From assembly GCA_021200395.1 (NCBI GenBank), contig JAJQGQ010000158.1, positions 1 to 8,012 of the forward strand: a stretch of 8,012 nt of DNA. The letters run 5' to 3'. Position numbers and translations under genes: made by a program. Below the pieces are notes generated by a model that did not search any database, was not told where the DNA came from, and saw only the letters and a list, made by a program, of their open reading frames with translations. This document shows, piece by piece, positions 1 to 6,114 of this stretch. The first letter of the stretch is position 1. Each line of letters begins with the position of its first letter. This DNA comes from Erysipelotrichaceae bacterium (lineage in GTDB: Bacteria > Bacillota_I > Bacilli_A > Erysipelotrichales > Coprobacillaceae).

Positions 1-1021
1 TTTCTATACTTTCTTCATCAAAGTAATCATCAATATAAATTTTATTATCATTTTGATTATTTCTTAACTTTGGATAATCTTCTAAAGCCAAAGTTCTATG
101 TACATAATCTTCAATAGTATTTAACTTGGCATCTTTATGCATACAACATTTCTTATACTTCTTTCCACTACCACATGGGCAAGGATCATTTCTACCAATT
201 TTTTTAATATTCCTTGTAGCTTGATTCTCTTCTCTTTTAAATTCAAGCCTTATTCTATTTTTCATTTTTTCAATATCTTGTGCAGATGATTCATCATTAA
301 ACATAAATGTATGTTTTAAACGTTCATGTGTATCAACGGGAACTTTACAAAAATCTTCTTCAAAACGATAATCAAACATGCAATCTACTAAACCATCATA
401 TGCTCCTGAAATTGAGAGATCTATAAGATCATGTTCATCCAAATATTTGATATCCTCTAACATATCTATAAGATGACATTGACAAATATAATCAGCTATC
501 GATCCTTTTATTGGATCATTATTATTGTTGGAATGTATAAGACTTTTCAAAAATACAACTACATCATACTCTAGTTCTAAGCCATCTAAATATAATTGCA
601 TATATGTATCTAGCATACTCAAACGTACAAATTCATCTAAAGAATCATCAGCTATCGAATCCTGCAATAATTCATAATCACCATCATATGTTGCATATAA
701 AATATCCTGCAAATCTTCTGTCACAAGATCTCCAAACAAATCAAAAGCATCTTCACCAGTAAAAGCAAAAGTATGTATTATTAACGAAAAAGCTTCTTTA
801 TCTTTCATTTCAGCTAATAAATATAAAGCATAAATACCTAATTCATGAGAGAAAAATTCACCATTACCCTCATCTATCATATCCCTTGTTTCATCTAAGG
901 CATCATATAAATAAGGTTTAGCTTCTTCAAAATGTTCTTTGATATAATTTATTTCTTTTAAAGGATAAAACTCTTTATGAATATTATCTAATTCTTGTAA
1001 ACATTGTTGTAATTCATTCAT
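1..1021 (-). CDS. DUF1186-like helical repeat protein with C-terminal SEC-C zinc motif (3' end outside window)
   Basis: 340 codons are visible from ATG 1021 and the frame is still open at the window start, so the C-terminus is missing. The start follows AAGAAGGAATAT, a good ribosome binding site; the ATG four bases further in is in another frame and stops after nine codons. Residues about 1-240 are acidic and helical, with the pattern YALYLLAEM (65-72), GEDAFDLFGDLVTEDL (89-104) and YATYDGDYELL (109-119), which matches my memory of the DUF1186 family (HEAT-like helices, function unknown). Residues 275-293 are a complete SEC-C motif, IGRNDPCPCGSGKKYKKCC, with zinc ligands Cys281, Cys283, Cys292 and Cys293. 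SEC-C motifs bind zinc in SecA and in many unrelated cytoplasmic proteins, so this does not imply a role in secretion. About 47 residues follow the motif in the window. There is no signal peptide or membrane segment. The gene lies 44 bp downstream of the MATE gene on the same strand and is probably co-transcribed with it. Confidence 0.88.
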   Translation of the reverse strand, partial: MNELQQCLQELDNIHKEFYPLKEINYIKEHFEEAKPYLYDALDETRDMIDEGNGEFFSHELGIYALYLLAEMKDKEAFSLIIHTFAFTGEDAFDLFGDLVTEDLQDILYATYDGDYELLQDSIADDSLDEFVRLSMLDTYMQLYLDGLELEYDVVVFLKSLIHSNNNNDPIKGSIADYICQCHLIDMLEDIKYLDEHDLIDLSISGAYDGLVDCMFDYRFEEDFCKVPVDTHERLKHTFMFNDESSAQDIEKMKNRIRLEFKREENQATRNIKKIGRNDPCPCGSGKKYKKCCMHKDAKLNTIEDYVHRTLALEDYPKLRNNQNDNKIYIDDYFDEESIE

Positions 1022-1041
1022 TATATTCCTTCTTTCTTTAT

Positions 1042-1062
1042 TTCATTATATATGATAATGAA
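1042..1062 (-). repeat. Inverted repeat between MATE gene and SEC-C gene
   Basis: TTCATTAT and ATAATGAA form a perfect 8-bp inverted repeat around a 5-base loop. It lies wholly within the 44-bp gap, starting just after the MATE stop codon and ending before the next ribosome binding site. No T-run follows on either side, so it is not a typical terminator. It may act as an mRNA hairpin (stability or processing), or may be chance in AT-rich DNA. Confidence 0.35.
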
Positions 1063-1065
1063 TCA

Positions 1066-2433
1066 TTAAGATACATTTAATTGATTTTTATTACGATAAT
1101 GAATAAAAACATATTGTGATATCAAAGCCATAATCGTATCAGATATCAATTGTGACCATACCAAACCATAAATACCAAACAATGCATTTAAGATGAATAA
1201 CATAGGTATGTTGATAACTGCCCAACGTGTTACACCTAAAAATAATGCGATCTTACCTTCTCCAAAAGCATTAAAAATATTAACCATGGAAAAACATAAG
1301 AACATTAATGGTGTTGCAAGAATACGAATTCTTATAAAATTTGTACCTAGTGTTACAGTGCTTGCATCAGATATGAAGAATCGCATGAGTATCACTGCAA
1401 ATAGTTCATAGATGACTATACTTAATATACCTATAATCAAACCTGTTCTTCTAGAAAAACTAATAATATTGTTCATACGTTTATAGTTCTTGGATGAATA
1501 ATTATAGGCAACTAAAGGTACAATACCTTGACATATGCCAATGCCTACATTGAGTGGAAATCTTTCTGCTTTTAAAACAATACCAATAGCTGCTAAAGGG
1601 ATATCACCATATGTAACCATTAATCTATCTAAGATGACATAATCTAAATCAAATAATAATGTTGTAATAGATGAAGGAATACCAACCATAAAGATGGATT
1701 TAATACTTTCTTTTTGAGGCATACCAGCTTTAATGTTTAAAGATAAAACAGCGCTGTTACTCTTTAAAATAGTGAATATAAAATATAAACAAGCTGTACA
1801 ATTGGAAATTAATGTAGCAATACCAACCCCTACAACTTCATTGCCACTAGGTAATAAAACAAACATAAACAATGGATCTAAAATAATATTTAAAATACCA
1901 CCCATCGCAATACCAAAACTTGCTTTACTAGAATAACCAACACTTCTAACCAAATTAGACATAACATTTGATAATACTGTTGGTATTCCACCAATCACAA
2001 TAACAAAAAACGTATATTGTCTTGCATATTCAAAAGTATTACTACTAGCTCCAACTAACTTTAATAATGGATCCATAAATATAAGCATACCTAATGAAAA
2101 TATTGCAGTAATAATTAATGCAAAATAAATACTAAATGTACATACCTTTTTACCTTCGGCCTCTTCATTAATCCCTAATAATCTAGAAATCAATGTGCCT
2201 CCACCAACACCTGTTAATCCTGCTAAAGATAAACTAATATTAAAAATTGGTAATATCATAGATATACCAGCTACCATATATGGATTATTGGTTCTACCAA
2301 CATAAAAAGTATCAGCCATATTATATATTAATACAATAATTTGACTAATAATCATTGGTATAGCCATTGTAGAAACAGCTTTAGGTATAGGCATTGTTTC
2401 AAATATTTCTTTTTTCTCTATATCTGTATTCAT
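1066..2433 (-). CDS. MATE family efflux transporter
   Basis: This is an integral inner-membrane pump of the MATE family, which exports cationic drugs, dyes or metabolites in exchange for Na+ or H+. At 455 residues it has the normal family length, and its hydrophobicity fits 12 helices in two halves. Family hallmarks visible are NMADTFYVGR (38-47, end of the first helix), GVGGGTLISRLLG (75-87), and in the second half a GIGICQGIVPLVAYNYSSKN stretch near residues 296-315 that corresponds to the usual 'QG..P...YNYGA' signature. The start is ATG 2433, preceded by AAGGGAG at about 7 bases. The gene has its own extended -10 promoter just upstream and probably continues into the SEC-C gene. All seven Gln codons are CAA, unlike the upstream ABC operon. 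It is intact, with no frameshift. The substrate cannot be told from sequence; the protein looks closer to the DinF/MepA-like Firmicute branch than to NorM, by general impression only. Confidence 0.95.
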   Translation of the reverse strand: MNTDIEKKEIFETMPIPKAVSTMAIPMIISQIIVLIYNMADTFYVGRTNNPYMVAGISMILPIFNISLSLAGLTGVGGGTLISRLLGINEEAEGKKVCTFSIYFALIITAIFSLGMLIFMDPLLKLVGASSNTFEYARQYTFFVIVIGGIPTVLSNVMSNLVRSVGYSSKASFGIAMGGILNIILDPLFMFVLLPSGNEVVGVGIATLISNCTACLYFIFTILKSNSAVLSLNIKAGMPQKESIKSIFMVGIPSSITTLLFDLDYVILDRLMVTYGDIPLAAIGIVLKAERFPLNVGIGICQGIVPLVAYNYSSKNYKRMNNIISFSRRTGLIIGILSIVIYELFAVILMRFFISDASTVTLGTNFIRIRILATPLMFLCFSMVNIFNAFGEGKIALFLGVTRWAVINIPMLFILNALFGIYGLVWSQLISDTIMALISQYVFIHYRNKNQLNVS

Positions 2434-2457
2434 ATATATCTCCCTTAAATTCGATAT

Positions 2458-2466
2458 ATTTTAACA
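2458..2466 (-). promoter_or_regulatory. Extended -10 promoter for the MATE gene
   Basis: On the minus strand TG-T-TAAAAT (2466 to 2458) is a full extended -10 element, one base from TATAAT. The -35 region (about 2481-2486, TTTTTC) is poor, which is tolerated in extended -10 promoters. Transcription would begin near 2451, about 18 bases before the ATG, leaving room for the ribosome binding site. It starts right after the terminator of the preceding operon, which supports MATE as a separate unit. Confidence 0.45.
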
Positions 2467-2480
2467 CATATTTGAATAAA

Positions 2481-2507
2481 GAAAAAGTCTTGATTGAAAA
2501 TCAAGAC
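2481..2507 (-). terminator. Intrinsic terminator of the ABC-2 operon
   Basis: On the minus strand GTCTTGATT and AATCAAGAC form a perfect 9-bp stem with a 3-base loop (2487-2507), followed directly by TTTTTC and then TTT. It begins 7 bases after the stop codon region of the small permease (stop at 2515-2517). It separates the three-gene ABC operon from the MATE gene. There is no T-run on the plus strand, so it works in one direction. Confidence 0.85.
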
Positions 2508-2514
2508 ATTATGT

Positions 2515-3138
2515 TTATAAATTTCTCTTTTCTAATATCAATCCACAAACAACCGATAATATCGATACAACCATAAGTGAAATATAATAATGAACATTAA
2601 TTAAAGCTATTGGTACATTAATCATAAATATATTACCATATCCTATCTCATACAACATAAACAGATAAACACACATATAACAGACAAGGCATCCTAAAAT
2701 CACAAATGAAATATCTATGAATTTCGATATAAAATAATAAACATTGAATAATGTTATCATCTGCAATAGAAATATAAGTATATATGGCAACAGCTCCTTT
2801 ACTACAATAGCCATGCCTATATAAAACGGAAGCAATAGTATCTGTATAAACATATAAATCATTATGATATAAATGTATTTGCAGCTCCTATCCAGTGTAT
2901 ATATGATTTCTTTATATTCATATTCTACATATTGACTATACAAATATGATAATAGTATCAGACATGGTATGAGTAGCAGCTCCTGCATAAAGTTGAATAT
3001 TATGATTTCCCTGCTTCCATAATTATCTGTCACTGCTGCTACGCATAATGGAACAGCCAGTAAATATACAAATAGTAGAAATACAATGATGAGCTTATAA
3101 TTGTTTTTGATGATATATCTGACATTATATAATTTCAT
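2515..3138 (-). CDS. Small six-helix membrane protein, probable ABC-2 type permease subunit
   Basis: This 207-residue protein is almost entirely hydrophobic, with about six predicted membrane segments (near 16-36, 51-68, 88-112, 115-138, 143-165 and 184-203), a short basic start and a positively charged end (EKRNL). I recognise no specific motif; the permease call rests on topology and on its place as third gene after an ABC ATPase. In-frame ATGs also lie at 3153 and 3147. I chose 3138 because GGTGAT lies about 7 bases upstream and because the resulting N-terminus (MKLYNVRYIIKNNYKL) parallels that of the other permease (MNLEIGLHLKVFLKNR). It overlaps the ATPase end by 14 bp, indicating translational coupling, and is followed by the operon terminator. 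It is likely the partner channel half of the large permease, giving a heterodimeric ABC-2 transporter like the LanE/LanG or BcrB type. The substrate is unknown. Confidence 0.8.
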   Translation of the reverse strand: MKLYNVRYIIKNNYKLIIVFLLFVYLLAVPLCVAAVTDNYGSREIIIFNFMQELLLIPCLILLSYLYSQYVEYEYKEIIYTLDRSCKYIYIIMIYMFIQILLLPFYIGMAIVVKELLPYILIFLLQMITLFNVYYFISKFIDISFVILGCLVCYMCVYLFMLYEIGYGNIFMINVPIALINVHYYISLMVVSILSVVCGLILEKRNL

Positions 3139-3850
3139 CGATATCATCACCATGTATCACTGTCTGATATAGTTTCTCTAAATTATCTATATCATCATTT
3201 AATAAATCCTCAATTTTCCCTGTTTTTACTATATGTCCTTCATTCATAAAGATAACATGCGTACATAAGCTGTCAATATCAGGTATGATATGCGTTGACA
3301 GTATCACTGGTATTTTAAGATCCAGTTTCTGAAGTATTCTTTTGAAACGGTTTCTTTCATCAGGATCAAGTCCTGCCGTTGGCTCGTCAAAGATAATTAT
3401 TTGAGGATGCCCCATCAAGGCCTGGGCAATCCCTAGTCTTCTGACCATTCCTCCTGAAAGGCTGCCACAGCGTATATCCTTATGCTTATAAAGATTGACA
3501 AGTCTTAGAACTCTTTCTATTTCATCAGATTGTTGATTTCTTGGAATATTTTTCAATGTTGCAAAATATTCCAGCTGTTCCTTTACCGTCAGTTCCTTAA
3601 ACGCATTGAATGTCTGAGGAAGATATCCTATCGCAATATCATCAATAGAGATCTTTTTATGATTATCATCATAATATAATATCTCACCATCACTGTTCAT
3701 AAGCTGTATAATGCATCTTATTAACGTTGTCTTTCCACTTCCGTTTGGCCCCAGCAGTCCATAAATATGATTATCCAAAGTACAGTTAACATCTTCCAGT
3801 ATGATTTTCTTCTTTATTTTCTTGCCTAAATGATTAATTTCCAATTTCAT
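3125..3850 (-). CDS. ABC transporter ATP-binding protein (ABC-2 / BcrA-like class)
   Basis: This is the 241-residue cytoplasmic ATPase subunit that powers the two flanking permeases. All nucleotide-binding elements are present: Walker A GPNGSGKT (34-41), Q-loop Gln79 (YLPQTF), signature LSGGM (131-135), Walker B IIIFDE (151-156) with catalytic Glu156, D-loop AGLDP (159-163) and switch His187 (LSTH). It should be active. The signature context SLSGGMVRRLGIAQAL and the short length fit the single-domain ATPases of peptide/antibiotic-export or self-immunity ABC-2 systems. A GTG at 3859 is also in frame, but AGGTGG lies 5 bases before ATG 3850 and nothing suitable precedes the GTG. The start overlaps the previous gene by 17 bp, so its ribosome binding site is inside the codons for Gly-Gly-Asp of that gene, and its end overlaps the next gene by 14 bp. 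Six of its nine Gln codons are CAG, unlike the all-CAA MATE gene. Confidence 0.95.
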   Translation of the reverse strand: MKLEINHLGKKIKKKIILEDVNCTLDNHIYGLLGPNGSGKTTLIRCIIQLMNSDGEILYYDDNHKKISIDDIAIGYLPQTFNAFKELTVKEQLEYFATLKNIPRNQQSDEIERVLRLVNLYKHKDIRCGSLSGGMVRRLGIAQALMGHPQIIIFDEPTAGLDPDERNRFKRILQKLDLKIPVILSTHIIPDIDSLCTHVIFMNEGHIVKTGKIEDLLNDDIDNLEKLYQTVIHGDDIDEII

Positions 3851-5819
3851 AATCTCCACCTAGTATGACCTTTCCTAGTTGTTTTGCCAGAGCTTCTTTT
3901 CCATATACATCAATATAATCATTCATTTCATCAATCAATGCCTCACATTCTTCTGTTATTATTTTATCCTCCTCAAAGGAACTATCCTTTGACATGGAAT
4001 AATAATAATTGATTTCAACCAAAAGTGAATCGACCATCGAATCCTGATTCAACGCTGAATAATCAAGGGTTATCAGTGACTGAATAAGCATCGGATTCAG
4101 ATCAAAACGATTGAACAGCTTATACTTGATATAAGACTGTGTATCAAAATAACCTTCACTCATCATCACATAATCATTAAACACTGCAAATTCTCCTGAT
4201 ACCTGTGTTCTCTTTAATGCTTTTGAACCTACTATAATCATCTTATTATCAAAGTCGGTTATTGTATTTTCAAAGATATCATAAAAGGTATTTTTAGTAT
4301 CTTCAATATAGCCATATATTTCACTGTTATAATCATCAACTGTATAATAATAGCTTAACGACAAGGGATAATAATTTACAATCTGTTCTTCCTGTTTCTC
4401 TATATTTCCGCCAATAATTGTTAAGCTGTCACTATTTCCACTATAGACATTATGCGATATTTCCTCAAGATTGCATATAATATCATATCTGGCATCAACA
4501 GTAACATTAAACTCTGCTTCATCTATACGATTATATGGATTTAAGCCATAGTTTATTTCGGCAATCTCATTATTATTGAAATACACGGATTTTTCACCTG
4601 CCACTGGATACCATGGAAAATATCCAGGGAGCTCTGCTGCCTGATAATTTGAAAACAGCGTAGAATGATAGCCACTATATGAGATATTAATATCAGCCTC
4701 TATTATAGTATCATTAAATTCAATAGTTATATAGTCACCATCCTGACTATACGATTTTATATTATCTGCTGTCATATTGCTTATTCTATAATTATGGTAA
4801 AGTGTCAGTGTGATTTTATCAATTGGTTTATCAGAGTCTATATGCAAACTAGCATCAACATATAGCTTATCAGTGATACTGATATTAAGATCATATTCAC
4901 TGATCTTATAATCAACTGTATTATTACTATAGCTTTTTACATCGTTGCTTACTTCATAATAATTATAATCTGAATATGTATCATCCCACTTGTAATCGAT
5001 TCTATAGATGCTCTGCGGCTTATATATTTGATAACTGCATAAGCCAATGATTAATACAGGTATCATACAATACTGTTTTCTCCTTCTAAGATATCTGATA
5101 TTGTATATTATTATAAAAACAACTGCCCACAAAACAAGTATCCATATCTTATAAACTTCATTCTGATAGCCATAAAGGCTGTCAATACTATATTCACTAT
5201 GCTGCATGAATACTGAAAAAGGTAGCCAAATAACATTGACAAGCTTGTCAACAGGTATGAACGGCTCGCTTTGCCATTCCAGAACATTCATGAATGGACT
5301 CATCAAAAGCATGCTCAAAATCAGTAATAAAGAAGCAAGCTTATCATTGTTCATCATTGACACCATAACTGTTATCATAAAACATACCAGCTGAGGAAGT
5401 ATGATATTCATAAGAAAGCTTATTACATATATATTACTAAAATACTGAAATTCATTATTCTTCATCAATGTTACAAATAATATCCCTATAAGAAAGATAT
5501 TATAGAATGCCAGTAATAAAAGCAAGACAACAATACAGCTTTTAAGATAAATCCTTCTTTCATGTATCATAGATTGTATCACTTCACTAATATGATTCAT
5601 TCTGTCTGATATAAGAAATACATAAGACATAATCATAAATAATACTGTTTCATAAAATATAAAACGACATATGATATAGAAGATATAGCTAAAGCTAGCA
5701 CCCATAACAATAAAGAAAGTCAATGGAATTAATGTTGATATATACATCATCATATATATAACAACTAATAGTCTATTTTTCAGGAACACCTTTAAATGTA
5801 AACCTATTTCTAAGTTCAT
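3834..5819 (-). CDS. ABC-2 type permease fused to an M1-aminopeptidase-like outer domain lacking the zinc site
   Basis: 661 residues. Residues 1-265 hold about seven membrane segments (near 16-38, 45-70, 94-117, 129-152, 160-178, 225-242, 250-265). Residues about 300-661 are soluble, acidic and Tyr/Asn/Asp-rich, probably extracellular. The first part of that domain (VDYKISEYDLNI, 302-313; VDASLHID, 321-328; FPWYPV, 401-406; EAEFNVTVDARYDI, 434-447) follows the order of the N-terminal beta domain of M1 aminopeptidases. The following part (about 505-605) would match the catalytic domain, but there is no HExxH motif anywhere and only four His in the whole domain (326, 342, 385, 456), so it cannot be a normal M1 zinc peptidase. 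M1 likeness is my inference from pattern; that permease-M1 fusions exist in bacteria is known. A GTG at 5831 is in frame, but AAAGGGTGG is well spaced only for ATG 5819. First gene of the operon, overlapping the ATPase gene by 17 bp. Confidence 0.8.
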   Translation of the reverse strand: MNLEIGLHLKVFLKNRLLVVIYMMMYISTLIPLTFFIVMGASFSYIFYIICRFIFYETVLFMIMSYVFLISDRMNHISEVIQSMIHERRIYLKSCIVVLLLLLAFYNIFLIGILFVTLMKNNEFQYFSNIYVISFLMNIILPQLVCFMITVMVSMMNNDKLASLLLILSMLLMSPFMNVLEWQSEPFIPVDKLVNVIWLPFSVFMQHSEYSIDSLYGYQNEVYKIWILVLWAVVFIIIYNIRYLRRRKQYCMIPVLIIGLCSYQIYKPQSIYRIDYKWDDTYSDYNYYEVSNDVKSYSNNTVDYKISEYDLNISITDKLYVDASLHIDSDKPIDKITLTLYHNYRISNMTADNIKSYSQDGDYITIEFNDTIIEADINISYSGYHSTLFSNYQAAELPGYFPWYPVAGEKSVYFNNNEIAEINYGLNPYNRIDEAEFNVTVDARYDIICNLEEISHNVYSGNSDSLTIIGGNIEKQEEQIVNYYPLSLSYYYTVDDYNSEIYGYIEDTKNTFYDIFENTITDFDNKMIIVGSKALKRTQVSGEFAVFNDYVMMSEGYFDTQSYIKYKLFNRFDLNPMLIQSLITLDYSALNQDSMVDSLLVEINYYYSMSKDSSFEEDKIITEECEALIDEMNDYIDVYGKEALAKQLGKVILGGDYEIGN

Positions 5820-5979
5820 TATAAACACCACCCTTTCATCAACCTAAATTGTTATTATTTACATGATTTTACGATATAATTTCCATGATATTTTAAATAT
5901 TTGTCATCACTTATTTCTTCAATTTATCTCATCTCCTATTTATTATAAATAAAAGTTATGAAAAAACTGTGAAAATTAC
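5820..5979 (-). other. Long 5' leader of the ABC-2 operon, with an unused-looking ribosome binding site and 22-codon open frame
   Basis: If the promoter at 5986-6014 is used, the operon mRNA has a leader of about 160 bases. Within it, a strong AGGAG (5933-5937, minus strand) precedes a 22-codon frame (5855-5923) that would have to begin with ATT; a TTG one base later ends after three codons. The would-be peptide starts EEISDDKYLKYHG and ends IVKSCK. A six-codon frame starting at an ATG just upstream overlaps the real start as TAATG. Neither is convincing as a gene. No riboswitch class is recognised. Confidence 0.3.
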
Positions 5980-5985
5980 AATGAA

Positions 5986-6014
5986 ATAATAAACATCTTT
6001 ATTTTGTATATCAA
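5986..6014 (-). promoter_or_regulatory. Sigma-A type promoter for the three-gene ABC-2 operon
   Basis: On the minus strand TTGATA (6014-6009), a 17-base spacer and TATTAT (5991-5986) match the vegetative consensus at 5 of 6 bases each. Transcription would start near 5979. It lies downstream of the exporter's weak terminator and upstream of the large permease, where a promoter is expected. In such AT-rich DNA chance matches occur, but optimal spacing makes this the best candidate in the interval. Confidence 0.55.
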
Positions 6015-6019
6015 CTTTA

Positions 6020-6045
6020 GATGACTAATATCATATTACATCATC
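6020..6045 (-). promoter_or_regulatory. Imperfect dyad next to the -35 box, possible operator
   Basis: The element consists of outer arms GATGA and TCATC and inner arms TAATAT and ATATTA around one central base; the spacing of the arms differs by one base between the halves. It ends 5 bp upstream of the -35 box of the ABC-2 operon promoter, a usual position for an activator or repressor site. A one-base centre makes an RNA hairpin unlikely. It could be chance in AT-rich sequence. Confidence 0.35.
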
Positions 6046-6050
6046 TTTAT

Positions 6051-6074
6051 AAAAAATTGTATTAGGATCAATAC
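6051..6074 (-). terminator. Weak intrinsic terminator after the ABC exporter
   Basis: On the minus strand GTATT and AATAC (a sixth inner G-T pair is possible) enclose a short loop and are followed by AA and six T. The stem is short and AT-rich, so termination may be partial and some read-through into the ABC-2 operon is possible. A perfect 12-bp palindrome, GTTATATATAAC (6076-6087), sits just before it. Confidence 0.4.
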
Positions 6075-6114
6075 CGTTATATATAACCAATAAATAATAA
6101 AGCAGTTATAATTA

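Noticed and set aside
1193..1411. Plus-strand open frames inside the MATE gene (also 1733-1936)
   Set aside because: They lie antisense to an intact MATE gene, have no ribosome binding site or recognisable domain, and are shadows of the minus-strand coding.
2394..2576. Plus-strand 60-codon frame spanning the MATE start, the terminator and the end of the small permease
   Set aside because: It crosses a terminator and a promoter of the other strand, and its low-complexity hydrophobic product looks like random AT-rich sequence.
5206..5394. Plus-strand 62-codon frame inside the large permease
   Set aside because: Antisense to a membrane-coding region; no ribosome binding site or domain.
5820..5842. 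Six-codon frame ending in TAATG at the large permease start, as a coupling peptide
   Set aside because: It has no ribosome binding site of its own and its ATG is part of the spacing around the real site; probably chance.
5855..5923. Pediocin-like bacteriocin in the leader peptide (KYHGN resembles KYYGN)
   Set aside because: No YGNGV motif, only one Cys, far too short and no standard start codon; the likeness is only a few residues.
5969..6000. TTTCA triplet at 11-12 base spacing, resembling a PhoB/PhoP-type box
   Set aside because: The copies are short, T-rich and unevenly spaced, and lie around or after the predicted transcription start rather than upstream of it.
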